Numbered from the stretch's first letter, positions 16,691 through 24,491 are shown. The stretch: DNA of 48,001 nucleotides from Actinomadura soli (GCF_005889715.1 NZ_VCKW01000031.1:1-48001), one strand, 5' to 3'. The notes: generated from the letters alone by a model not told the origin. Numbers and translations: made by a program.

Positions 16691-17629
16691 TCACCCGGCT
16701 TGCGGCATGCACCAGTCGTCCGAGCCTGGTTGCGGAAAGGGACCCGCTTTTACCAAAGCGCTCGCGCGGGAGCTGCCAAGGTTCGCTAGAAGCCACCGTG
16801 CGGACTCCAGGGCCGATGTCAGGTCGATGCCGGTGCGCACGCCCATCCGGTCGAGCATGTAGACCAGGTCCTCAGTCGCGACGTTGCCGGTCGCGGCCGG
16901 CGCGAAGGGACAGCCTCCGGTCCCGCCCAGGCTCGCGTCGAGGACCTCGACACCGGCCTCCAACCCCGCGATCGAGTTCGCCGTGGCGGTGTTCCTGGTG
17001 TCGTGCAGGTGCAGGCGGTGGGTGACGTCGTCGCCCAGGACATCGCGCGCCAGACGGACCCGGGCCGAGACCTGTCCGGGGACGGCGCACCCGATCGTGT
17101 CGGCGAGCGCCACCTCGTCCGCATGAGCACCTGCGATCTTCGCCAGCACGTGCTCCAGCCGCGCCTCGGACACGTCTCCCTCGAACGGGCACCCGAAGGC
17201 CGCGGCGATCGTGATGGTCGTGAAGAGGCCTGCCCGCCGCGCGGTGTCCACCAGCCGTACGGCGTTCCGCGCAGCCTCGCTCGTGTCGACGCCTTGGTTG
17301 CGGCGGCAGAAGGTGTCCGTCGCCACGACGACGATGTTGACTTCGTCGGCGCCGGCGGCGACGGCTCGCTCCACCCCGCGGTCGTTCATCGCCAGGGCGG
17401 CGTAGCTGACGCCCGGCTCCCGCCGCAGGCCGGCGAAGACGGCATCGGCGTCGGCCAGCTGGGGCACCCGCGCCGGGTTGACGAAGCTGCTGACCTCTAC
17501 GCGCCGGGCGCCCATGGCGACAGCGCGGTGGACCAAGGCCACCTTCCCCGCCGTTGACAACTGCGTCTGCTCATTCTGCAGGCCGTCCCGAGGCGACACC
17601 TCGAGGATCGTCGCACGGTCGATGACCAT
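16691..17629 (-). CDS. HMG-CoA-lyase-like enzyme (hydroxymethylglutaryl-CoA lyase family)
   Basis: The 312-residue TIM-barrel protein keeps the full active-site set of the family: 'EVSPRDGLQNE' (Arg14 and Asp15 for metal and enolate binding), 'EVSSFVNPARVPQLAD', the metal-binding His pair in 'HLHDTRNTATAN' (about residues 203-214), and the Cys loop 'GGTGGCPFAPAATGN' (about 235-249). The reaction would be retro-Claisen cleavage of a 3-hydroxyacyl-CoA, giving acetyl-CoA and a keto acid. With the CoA-transferase two genes upstream it forms an activate-and-cleave pair. No leucine-degradation genes are nearby, so HMG-CoA itself may not be the substrate. Its ATG shares one base with the stop of the preceding gene (TGATG), and an unusually long upstream opening is not needed. 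Confidence 0.9.
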   Translation of the reverse strand: MVIDRATILEVSPRDGLQNEQTQLSTAGKVALVHRAVAMGARRVEVSSFVNPARVPQLADADAVFAGLRREPGVSYAALAMNDRGVERAVAAGADEVNIVVVATDTFCRRNQGVDTSEAARNAVRLVDTARRAGLFTTITIAAAFGCPFEGDVSEARLEHVLAKIAGAHADEVALADTIGCAVPGQVSARVRLARDVLGDDVTHRLHLHDTRNTATANSIAGLEAGVEVLDASLGGTGGCPFAPAATGNVATEDLVYMLDRMGVRTGIDLTSALESARWLLANLGSSRASALVKAGPFPQPGSDDWCMPQAG

Positions 17630-18246
17630 CACCCACCCACTTGTCCGAGGTAGTCCAGAACGGCCGAAGATGACACCACTTCGCCGTACTTGGCCTGGAT
17701 GTCGCTCAGCGCCGCCTGGTGCGGCGCCGTGGCCCGGTCGGCAACGCCGTCTTCCACGACCAGGGGCACGAGTCCGGAGGAGACGGCGTCGACGGCGGTG
17801 GCCCGGACACACCCGCTGGTGCTGACACCCAAGATCACCACGGTGTCACAGCCGAGGACGCGCAGCGTCGTGCCGAGCGAGGTGCCGAAGAACGCACTCG
17901 CGTATTGCTTGACCACGACGAGCTCGTCGCCCAGAGGCGCCACGGCGTCGACGATCGCGCCGGCGGCCGCACCGGGGCTGAACTGGCGCAGCGCCGGGAC
18001 CTTGGCGACGAACAGCCCTCCGTCCGCAGCGCCGGGCCCGTATTCGACCCGGGTGTGGATGACAGGTACGCCGTTCGCACGAGCCGAGTCGAGCACCGCA
18101 CGGGCCGTTTCGAGAACCGGCGAGACCGGGAGACAAAAGGCGTTCCCCGGCTCGAAGTACGCGCGAACCATGTCGATCCCGAGCACGACCGGCGACCGCC
18201 CTGGCTGAAGTCGGCCGCCGAAGCCCGCCACCACGTCATCCGTCAT
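17629..18246 (-). CDS. Cysteine hydrolase, isochorismatase-like fold (amidase type)
   Basis: The 205-residue protein carries the catalytic triad of the family: Asp25 in 'LGIDMVRAYF', Lys113 in 'VVVKQYASAFFGT', and Cys146 in 'GVSTSGCVRATAVDA', followed by 'GLVPLVVEDGVADR'. The 'STSGCVRAT' form is closest to N-carbamoylsarcosine amidase and maleamate amidohydrolase types, which release ammonia (and CO2 for carbamoyl groups) from amides. This suggests that the operon's substrate or an intermediate contains an amide or N-carbamoyl nitrogen. Start ATG at 18246 overlaps the CoA-transferase stop by four bases; the stop shares a base with the lyase start. True isochorismatase activity is unlikely, as no siderophore genes are present. 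Confidence 0.88.
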   Translation of the reverse strand: MTDDVVAGFGGRLQPGRSPVVLGIDMVRAYFEPGNAFCLPVSPVLETARAVLDSARANGVPVIHTRVEYGPGAADGGLFVAKVPALRQFSPGAAAGAIVDAVAPLGDELVVVKQYASAFFGTSLGTTLRVLGCDTVVILGVSTSGCVRATAVDAVSSGLVPLVVEDGVADRATAPHQAALSDIQAKYGEVVSSSAVLDYLGQVGG

Positions 18247-19448
18247 ATGATCCCGGCTTCCCGGAGCTTCCCGATCTCCGGAGCGGACAGGCCGAGCTCG
18301 CTCCCCCACACGTCCAGGTTGTGCTGCCCCAGCTCCGGCCCGATGGAACGAACGGTCCCGGGACTCCCCGAGAGGAGCGGCACGACGCTCTGCATCGCGA
18401 ACTCACCGAAGTCAGGGTGCATGAGGGTGACGATCGACTTCCGAGCCACGAACTGCGGGTCGGCCAACATCTCCTGTGCCCGGTAGATCCGACCGGCCGG
18501 GACACCACCATCGTGCAGCTTGTCGAGCAGTTCGCCGGCACCGAACCGCAGCGTCCATGCGCTGATGATCTCGTCGAGCACGTCCATGTGAGCGCCTCGG
18601 GCGGCGTGAGTGCTGAACCGTGCGTCGGTGGCGAGATCGTCGCGACCCATGCACGCGGCCAGGCGCCTGAACACCGTGTCCTGGTTGGCGGCGATCAGGA
18701 TGGACTGATCATCGGCGGTCGGGTAGACGTTGCTGGGCGACACGTTCGGCAGGACCGAGCCGGTGCGCTCGCGTTGGTAGCCTCCGACCTGCCACTCCGG
18801 CACCAACGACTCCATCATGGCGAGCACCGCTTCGTAGATGGCCGCGTCGACCACCTGTCCACGCCCGGTCGTGTCTCGCGCCCGCAGCGCTACGAGGGTC
18901 CCGATGCACGCGAATACCGCGGCAAGGCCGTCGCCGAGCGAGATGCCCGTGCGCGCGGGCGGGTGATCCGGGTCGCCGGTCGTGTAGCGGATACCGCCCA
19001 TCGCCTCGCCGATCGACCCGTAGCCCGCCCGGGCGGCGTACGGACCGGTCTGCCCGAACCCGGTCACCCGGGTGATCACCAGGCCGGGGTTGATCTCCCA
19101 CAGCCGCTCCGGTGAGAGCCCCCACTTCTCCAGCGTGCCAGGGCGGAAGTTCTCGATGAGCACGTCGGCGTCGTGCAACAGTTTCCGGACCAGCTCCTGG
19201 CCCTCGGCCACGCGCAGATTGGCGGTGACTGAGCGCTTGTTGCGGGCTACCACCGGCCACCACAGCGACTTGCCGTAGGGCCGCTCCCTGCCCCATTGGC
19301 GCATGGGATCACCGTGCTTCGGGTCCTCGACCTTGATGACGTCGGCACCGAAGTCGCCGAGAAGCTGCCCGCAGAACGGGCCGGCTAGGAGCTGTCCGAG
19401 CTCGATGACTCGGAGGCCCTCCAATGGCAGCGGCGAGGAGTGGGTCAC
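18243..19448 (-). CDS. CaiB/BaiF family (class III) CoA-transferase
   Basis: The 401-residue protein is a full-length class III CoA-transferase: 'LEGLRVIELGQLLAGPFCGQ', 'LGDFGADVIKVEDP', 'ENFRPGTLEKWGL', 'TGFGQTGPYAARAGY', and the catalytic Asp at about residue 173 in 'GISLGDGLAAVFA'. The C-terminal half has the usual small domain ('AANQDTVFRRL'). These enzymes move CoA between carboxylic acids, for example from succinyl-CoA. Here it is the only CoA-activating enzyme in the operon and probably prepares the substrate of the HMG-CoA-lyase-like enzyme. Start is GTG at 19448 behind AAAGGA. An 86-base gap separates it from the upstream oxidoreductase gene. Confidence 0.93.
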   Translation of the reverse strand: MTHSSPLPLEGLRVIELGQLLAGPFCGQLLGDFGADVIKVEDPKHGDPMRQWGRERPYGKSLWWPVVARNKRSVTANLRVAEGQELVRKLLHDADVLIENFRPGTLEKWGLSPERLWEINPGLVITRVTGFGQTGPYAARAGYGSIGEAMGGIRYTTGDPDHPPARTGISLGDGLAAVFACIGTLVALRARDTTGRGQVVDAAIYEAVLAMMESLVPEWQVGGYQRERTGSVLPNVSPSNVYPTADDQSILIAANQDTVFRRLAACMGRDDLATDARFSTHAARGAHMDVLDEIISAWTLRFGAGELLDKLHDGGVPAGRIYRAQEMLADPQFVARKSIVTLMHPDFGEFAMQSVVPLLSGSPGTVRSIGPELGQHNLDVWGSELGLSAPEIGKLREAGII

Positions 19449-19534
19449 GTGGTGTCCTTTCGGTGGCCGGGCCGGGCCGGGCCGGGCGGCAGGTCACGCG
19501 CTCGGCACGAGCGCCTGTGGTGCCGCCGCGGGTC

Positions 19535-20509
19535 TCAGCGGGTGGAGTCGTGCGGAATGAGCAGCAGCTTGCCGATGGTCGACCTGGACTCCAGGTCTCT
19601 GTGGGCCTGAGCGGCCTCGTCGAGCGAGTACCGGCGCGCGATGTTCACCCGCAGCCGGCCGCGGGCGATCCAGTCGAACAGGTCCCCCGTCCGCGCGTCA
19701 CGCTCTCCGGGACGGCTCGTGTACTCCATGACGGTCGGCCTGGTCACGTAGAGGGAACCCTGGGCGTTGAGTCGCTGCAGGTCCAAGGGCTCTGGGAGTC
19801 CACCTGCGGCGCCGTAGACCACGAGCGTCCCGCGCGGGCGCAGCGCGTCCAGGCTCCGGCTCGCCGTGGCCGCACCGATCCCGTCGTACGCCGCAGCGAC
19901 ACCGCGTTCGGTGTTCTTCCGCACACCGTCGAGGAAGTCGTCGTAGTCGTAGACGAAGGTGGCTCCAGCGTCGGTTGCGGCCTGCGCCTTGCTGTTGCTG
20001 GACGCCGTCGCGTGGACGACGCCGCCACGCATACACGCCATCTGCGTCAGCATCTGCCCGACACCTCCTGCGGCAGCATGGACCAGCACGGGGTCGTCCT
20101 TTCCGATCGGGTAGACGGACGTTGCCAGCGCGTGGGCGGTGAGTCCCTGAAGGAGGACGCCCGCTGCCAGCTCGGGATCCGTGCCCGTGGGCAGGGGGAT
20201 GAGTTCGCTCTCGGCGAGGAGGCAGTACTCGGCGTAGCTGGCCTTGCCTCCGATCCACCCCACGAGCTGGCCGGTCGAGAAGGCGGTCACGTCGTGCCCG
20301 GTCTGCACGACCTCCCCTGCCCCCTCCAGCCCGAGACCTTGGCTCACGTCCTTCGGGTAGAGGCCGGTCCGGTGGTAGACGTCGATGTAGTTGACGCCTG
20401 CGGCGAGGACTCGGACCAGCACCTCCCCGGGGCCGGCCTCCGGCACGGGCACGTCACGCACCTGCAGGACCTCCGGCCCTCCGTCCTTGTCGGCCACGAC
20501 TGCTCTCAT
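19535..20509 (-). CDS. Quinone-oxidoreductase-like MDR (zinc-independent, NADPH)
   Basis: The 324-residue protein is a medium-chain reductase of the quinone oxidoreductase branch: 'VRVLAAGVNYIDVYHRTGLY' (no zinc-ligand Cys), 'GLGLEGAGEVVQTGHDV', the nucleotide loop 'VLVHAAAGGVGQML', and a C-terminal 'HRDLESRSTIGKLLLIP' ending typical of Qor. Likely reaction: NAD(P)H-dependent reduction of an enone or quinone, or the reverse for an acyl intermediate. The ATG overlaps the stop of the solute-binding-protein gene (ATGA), so it belongs to the operon. Substrate unknown. Intact. Confidence 0.92.
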   Translation of the reverse strand: MRAVVADKDGGPEVLQVRDVPVPEAGPGEVLVRVLAAGVNYIDVYHRTGLYPKDVSQGLGLEGAGEVVQTGHDVTAFSTGQLVGWIGGKASYAEYCLLAESELIPLPTGTDPELAAGVLLQGLTAHALATSVYPIGKDDPVLVHAAAGGVGQMLTQMACMRGGVVHATASSNSKAQAATDAGATFVYDYDDFLDGVRKNTERGVAAAYDGIGAATASRSLDALRPRGTLVVYGAAGGLPEPLDLQRLNAQGSLYVTRPTVMEYTSRPGERDARTGDLFDWIARGRLRVNIARRYSLDEAAQAHRDLESRSTIGKLLLIPHDSTR

Positions 20510-22143
20510 GGTCGGCCGTCGTTCTTCAGTCGGTAGACCATGGGCGCCCCGTTGGGTGCGTTCATGAAGCCGCTGACCGAGCTCTGCATCGCGTAGATGA
20601 AACGGTTGTCGGTCAGATAGACCTGCGGGACCGTCTCGTCGACGACCTTGGCCACCTGACCCATTACCTGTTCGCGCCGGGTCGGGTCCACGGTCTGCTG
20701 AAGGCTCGTGACGGCCGCCTCGTAGGCGGCGTTCTTGTATCCGAAGGTCTTGATCCCTCGCTCGGAGTTGTAGAGCGCCGCGGAATAGAAGGGGTCGGCG
20801 ATCGCCGGCGCCTCGTTATAGAGGATGGCCTGGTACGTCCCCTTGTAGTAGGCGTCGCTGAACTGCGTGGCGCCGGCGACCACGTCGATGTTGGCGGTGA
20901 TGCCGACGTCGGCCAGCATCCCCTTCAACTGGACCGCGAGAGACTCGGCGTACGCACCGGGCCGGCTCGGCGAGACCAGGATCTTGAAGCTGAGGTTGCC
21001 ATGGCCCGAGTCGTTCAACAGCTGCTTGGCCCGACCGGGGTCGTAGTCGAAGCTGGGCGCGTCGGTGCCGGACTTGAAGTAGAACGAGCCGAGGCCCTGG
21101 TCCGCCGGAGTCGCGTAACCGCCGTAGACGCCGGAGCTGAGCTTCTGACGGTCGATCGCCTTCGAGATCGCCAGGCGGACGTCCTGGTTGGCGAAGGGCG
21201 CGAACGACTCGTTGAGCATCAGGGTGTCACGGTTGGCGGACACGCAGTTCTGCACCTGGACCGGCCCCCTCTGCGACTTGAGGGACTTGTACTGGTCGAA
21301 GGTGAGCTTCTCCGCGTAGTCCGCCCCGCCGGTCTTGAGGAGCTGGAACCTCGTGCTCGGGTCGGGCACGCTCTTGAAGATCAGCTTGTTGTAGTGACCC
21401 AGAGCCTTCGGGTCCCAGTAGGCGGAGTTGCGTTCGTAGACCACCTCGCTTCCGGGGCCGAATGACTTCAGCTTCCAGGGACCGAACGAGGCCACGTTCG
21501 TCTTGAGCCACTCCGTCGCCCACGGGTCCTTTGTGGTCGCATGCTTCTTCGCTTCCCGGGAGTCGATGATGGCCAGCTGGGGAAAGGTGAAGATGACCGC
21601 ATCGAGGGCCGTGTGACGATCCAGGCTGATGGCGACGGTGCGGTCGTCAACCGCCGTGAAGGCGTTCTTGGTCTTGACCGCCGCGGCCGAGGAGAGGACG
21701 AAACGGGCATTGCTAGCCAGTTCCTGAGCACGTTGGAGACTCCACACCACGTCCTCTGCGGTCAGTTTGTTGCCGTGGGTGGAGACGGCGTCGTCGCGCA
21801 GCGTCAACACAAGCCGGTTGCCGTCGTAGGTCCACGATTTCGCCAGGTGCGGACGCACGCCGTCCGAAGATGTCAGGCGGTCACACCCGTTGGACCCGGT
21901 CTTGGAAGGGTCGTACTCGACGAGCGTGGATCCCCACTCAACGCCCATGTAACGGCTGGCGTCACCCTCGAAGGTCTTCCAGATGTCCAGGCTGGACGGG
22001 ACCCCCGCGGCCGCCCACATGAAGGTCCTGTCGGCTGACGCCGACTTCCCTCCGGACCCGCCACCTCCACACGCGCCCAGGGCGAGTGTCAGGGTGATCA
22101 CGGACCCCAGGAACAGGTTTGATCTACGGGAGAACTTCGACAT
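20506..22143 (-). CDS. ABC transporter solute-binding lipoprotein (family 5, peptide/opine type)
   Basis: The 545-residue protein has a lipoprotein signal peptide (basic 'SKFSRRS', hydrophobic core, lipobox L-G-A-C with Cys25) and then a Gly/Ser linker. The mature part reads as an SBP_bac_5 protein: 'LTSSDGVRPHLAKSWTYDGN', 'TAEDVVWSLQRAQELA', and 'DVRLAISKAIDRQKL'. This family binds di- and oligopeptides but also opines, nickel complexes and other N-containing organic compounds, so the substrate remains open. It is separated from its membrane and ATPase genes by six enzyme genes and the regulator, which is unusual; normally all are adjacent. The ATG is preceded by GAGAGG. Confidence 0.93.
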   Translation of the reverse strand: MSKFSRRSNLFLGSVITLTLALGACGGGGSGGKSASADRTFMWAAAGVPSSLDIWKTFEGDASRYMGVEWGSTLVEYDPSKTGSNGCDRLTSSDGVRPHLAKSWTYDGNRLVLTLRDDAVSTHGNKLTAEDVVWSLQRAQELASNARFVLSSAAAVKTKNAFTAVDDRTVAISLDRHTALDAVIFTFPQLAIIDSREAKKHATTKDPWATEWLKTNVASFGPWKLKSFGPGSEVVYERNSAYWDPKALGHYNKLIFKSVPDPSTRFQLLKTGGADYAEKLTFDQYKSLKSQRGPVQVQNCVSANRDTLMLNESFAPFANQDVRLAISKAIDRQKLSSGVYGGYATPADQGLGSFYFKSGTDAPSFDYDPGRAKQLLNDSGHGNLSFKILVSPSRPGAYAESLAVQLKGMLADVGITANIDVVAGATQFSDAYYKGTYQAILYNEAPAIADPFYSAALYNSERGIKTFGYKNAAYEAAVTSLQQTVDPTRREQVMGQVAKVVDETVPQVYLTDNRFIYAMQSSVSGFMNAPNGAPMVYRLKNDGRP

Positions 22144-22194
22144 GTCGTGCTACCTCTCGCTGATGTTCCGAGGCGGGACGTTGTGGAGCCGGGA

Positions 22195-22578
22195 TCAGAC
22201 CCAGGTCTTCCTGGGCGGAGACTTGATCTCCAGATGGACCGAGTCCTCGAGGGCCACACTCGAGTGGGGAACACCCGGGTAGTGGATCCACGAGTCGCCG
22301 GCATTGGCGACGAAGGACTCGCCATCGATCTCGATCTCCATCCGCCCGCTCAGCAGCAGGGCGATGCTTTCGTGGTCGTCGTGGGTGTGCCGCTGGTCCA
22401 CGTTGCCCTTGGCCTTGTGCACCTCGATGAGGACCATGTCGCGGCCGGCGACGAGGATCCTGGCCGCGAGCCCGTCAGGCCGCTCGACGCCCTCGAGGGC
22501 ACCGATCTGTTCCAGTGAGTTGCTGTCCTTGGGAATGAAGGTCGCCGTCGTCGGGGTCAGGCTGCGTGCGGTGTCCAC
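22195..22578 (-). CDS. Small cupin-domain protein
   Basis: The 127-residue protein is one cupin barrel: motif 1 'QRHTHDDHESIALLLSGRME' with metal-binding His residues, and motif 2 'GDSWIHYPGVPHSSVALED'. Cupins of this size are metal-dependent isomerases, dioxygenases, lyases or substrate sensors. Here it lies between the flavin oxidase and solute-binding-protein genes, about 28 bases after the former, so a role in the same pathway is likely. Start is GTG at 22578. Metal and reaction cannot be deduced from sequence. Confidence 0.88.
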   Translation of the reverse strand: MDTARSLTPTTATFIPKDSNSLEQIGALEGVERPDGLAARILVAGRDMVLIEVHKAKGNVDQRHTHDDHESIALLLSGRMEIEIDGESFVANAGDSWIHYPGVPHSSVALEDSVHLEIKSPPRKTWV

Positions 22579-22606
22579 AGGGTGTCGTCCTTCTGCAGAG
22601 AGCAGG

Positions 22607-23785
22607 TCAGAGCACTGCCGGGGTGAATCGGGCCGGGGACAGGGTCTCCGGCCCGTCGATCAGGTCGGTCGAGCCACGGAGCATCAGGTCCGCGATGAGC
22701 TTTCCGGTGCCGGCGGACAGATGGATGCCCTTGCGTCCGTGGCCGGTCGACATGAACACGTTGCTGTAGGTGGGGATCCGACCGATCATGGGCATGAGGT
22801 CGGGCGACATCGGCCGGACCCCGCTGAGGTCGCGCACGATCTCGGCGTCCTTGAGGAACGGGAATCGCTCGATGCCCACCCGCATGAGCATTTCGGTGTC
22901 CTCAGGGATGGGTTCGCTGTCCTTCAGCGGGCGGATGTAGTCGATCGGCGCCTTGAGACCACCGCCGGGGGCCGGGTCCGGTGTCGCACCCAGCAGAAAG
23001 AGGCCGTTGGGATATTGCATGACGACGACTCGCTCGATGATGTGGTGCTTGAGCTGCACGCCCGGGACCTTGAGGATGTGCAGTTGGCCCTTGAGGCTGC
23101 ATATCGGCATCGGGAAACCGGTCCAGATGGACGCAAGGGGGGTCCAGTTCCCCATCGCGAGCACGACGTCGTCGCACGGTAGGTGCGTGCCGTCGCTCAG
23201 TTGGACCCCGGTGGCCCGGTCACCGCGAATGTCGAGGCCCTGGACCGGGCTGTACAACAGCCTGGCCCCTCGCTTCTGGGCGGCTCGTGTGTAGAGGTTG
23301 GCGAGCCGCAGCCCGTCGATCTGCACCACCGACTCCGCGAAGTAGCCGCCCCTTACCTCCGGACTGATCAACGGTTCCTTCTTGAGGACCTCCTCGCCGG
23401 TCAGCCACTCTCGCGCCTCGATGCCGGTTCCGAACGCGGTGGGCGCTTCCCCGTGAAGAGCCTTCAGGCGAGCAGCACCTTCATCGGTGAACGAAATCGT
23501 CAGATCAGGTTTGTCGTTGAACCAGTCCTGCGAGTCAGCGACCTCCGCCAAGTTCTCGCGGTGCTCATGGATGAGACGGACGCTCTCGACCCCGAGCGCG
23601 AGGTGGGCCCCGGGTACGAAGTCGCCGCCGAACGTGTTGAAGAAGCCGGGCCCGTGCCCCGACGAACCTGCGGCGATCGCCGTCGCTTCGACGAGCGTGA
23701 CGTCGACGCCCTCCAGCGACAGGAAGTAGGACACGGCCGCGCCCACCACTCCACCACCGACCACGACTACCTGAGACTCCGACAC
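22607..23785 (-). CDS. FAD-dependent amine/amino-acid oxidoreductase (DadA/sarcosine-oxidase-like)
   Basis: The 392-residue protein starts with the dinucleotide fold 'VVVVGGGVVGAAVSYFLSLE' (about residues 5-24) and an acidic strand end for FAD ribose. It has 'GSSGHGPGFFNTFGGDFVPG', a mid 'ESVVQIDGLRLANLYTRAA', and the C-terminal flavin loop 'LSGVRPMSPDLMPMIGRIP' with 'STGHGRKGIHLSAGTGKLIA'. This is the DAO superfamily (glycine/sarcosine oxidases, D-amino-acid dehydrogenases), which oxidises secondary or primary amines next to a carboxylate. It is the first gene of the operon, about 155 bases after the proposed promoter. Start is GTG at 23785 behind GGAGAGGTGG. Whether the acceptor is O2 or the respiratory chain is not evident. 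Confidence 0.9.
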   Translation of the reverse strand: MSESQVVVVGGGVVGAAVSYFLSLEGVDVTLVEATAIAAGSSGHGPGFFNTFGGDFVPGAHLALGVESVRLIHEHRENLAEVADSQDWFNDKPDLTISFTDEGAARLKALHGEAPTAFGTGIEAREWLTGEEVLKKEPLISPEVRGGYFAESVVQIDGLRLANLYTRAAQKRGARLLYSPVQGLDIRGDRATGVQLSDGTHLPCDDVVLAMGNWTPLASIWTGFPMPICSLKGQLHILKVPGVQLKHHIIERVVVMQYPNGLFLLGATPDPAPGGGLKAPIDYIRPLKDSEPIPEDTEMLMRVGIERFPFLKDAEIVRDLSGVRPMSPDLMPMIGRIPTYSNVFMSTGHGRKGIHLSAGTGKLIADLMLRGSTDLIDGPETLSPARFTPAVL

Positions 23786-23931
23786 CCTGTGCCCACCTCT
23801 CCGCTATCACTCATCACTCGGCGCTCGATCCGCGCACGATCTGTTCCGCCCTCCGCTCAGGAAGGACGAGGACTCTGGCTGCCCACTCCGAGGTGCCTCG
23901 GGTAGCGCCGCCACCTTCCAGATGAGGCGTG

Positions 23932-23941
23932 TTGCATACAA
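23932..23941 (-). promoter_or_regulatory. Putative GntR operator at the operon promoter
   Basis: TTGCATACAA at 23932-23941 is the exact reverse complement of the site at 14940-14949. It lies directly downstream of the proposed minus-strand -10 box, covering the expected transcription start, a position suited to repression. Confidence 0.65.
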
Positions 23942-23948
23942 TGCGGGA

Positions 23949-23977
23949 ACGATATGCCAACGGAAGCTAGTCGACAA
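23949..23977 (-). promoter_or_regulatory. Candidate promoter of the 14-gene catabolic operon
   Basis: On the minus strand TTGTCG (23977-23972) is followed by a 17-base spacer and TATCGT (23954-23949). Start would be near 23942, about 157 bases before the first GTG. It is bracketed by two GntR-type sites. Seen in sequence; activity inferred. Confidence 0.5.
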
Positions 23978-24004
23978 GGGAAGATGCCGAAAATCTTTTC
24001 GAGA

Positions 24005-24014
24005 TTGTATGCGA
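24005..24014 (-). promoter_or_regulatory. Second upstream GntR-type operator
   Basis: TTGTATGCGA matches the site at 14940 in nine of ten bases. Its centre is 73 bases from that of 23932-23941, close to seven helical turns, so two dimers could sit on one face and loop the promoter. Confidence 0.45.
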
Positions 24015-24069
24015 CCTTGCCTGGACGACGCGAACCTCGCGGAGCGTCCTGTTCCAGCCCGTCCCCCGT

Positions 24070-24491
24070 CGCGGTGGGCTGCTCGAGGCAACCGCTCGGG
24101 TGTCGATCGCCGTGACGGTCTCGGCATGCGGGCGGCCCCAGGTCGCCGGGTCACCGAAGACGAACTCACCGCCGTGCTTGGGTGGTCTGCCTCCCTCGGG
24201 GTCGGCCTCCCTCGGGGTCGGCCTCGGCGAACTCGCGGCGCGAGGGTGCCGGGCGCCGCATCGCCCGGTCCGAACGAGTCCGGCCCAGCACCTCGACCGG
24301 CAGATCCCGCAGCAGGAACCATGACCACGCCGATGCTCGGGCGCCAGCGACAGATCCACCAGCGTCCGCACCGGCCCATCGGTGCACAACACCGCATCCG
24401 CAAGCTCGAACAGCGCGTCCGCCCGCGCGGCCAGGCACCCATGGAACTCGGTCCGGAAACTGGACAACACCCTCAGCTTCTCGACACGCAC
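24070..24491 (-). mobile_element. IS701-family transposase remnant (internal deletion plus 16-bp duplication)
   Basis: The minus-strand ATG at 24491 opens the N-terminus of an IS701-type transposase ('FRTEFHGCLAARADALFELA', 'LVDLSLAPEHRRGHG'). Roughly 120 residues are then deleted. A second frame continues with 'LLRDLPVEVLGRTRSDR' and 'RRPAP', and after a tandem repeat the first frame returns with 'KHGGEFVFGDPATWGRPHAE'. The rest, including most of the DDE domain, is gone. The 16-base unit GCCTCCCTCGGGGTCG is present twice (24189-24204, 24205-24220) with a partial third copy. As 16 is not a multiple of three, this explains the frame change. No inverted ends were identified. Confidence 0.65.

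Noticed and set aside
15432..16796. 454-codon minus-strand frame spanning the DUF1445 and maleate-isomerase-like genes
   Set aside because: Shifted frame over two well-supported genes; Arg-rich and without any domain.
15902..23785. Interpretation as a nicotinate (maleamate pathway) cluster
   Set aside because: Only the amidase and maleate-isomerase-like genes fit. Hydroxylases, the 2,5-dihydroxypyridine dioxygenase and the deformylase are missing, and CoA enzymes are not part of that pathway.
17629..23785. Interpretation as creatinine/N-methylhydantoin degradation
   Set aside because: An N-carbamoylsarcosine-amidase-like protein and a sarcosine-oxidase-like protein are present, but no creatininase, creatinine deaminase or hydantoinase, and the CoA-transferase and lyase would be unexplained.
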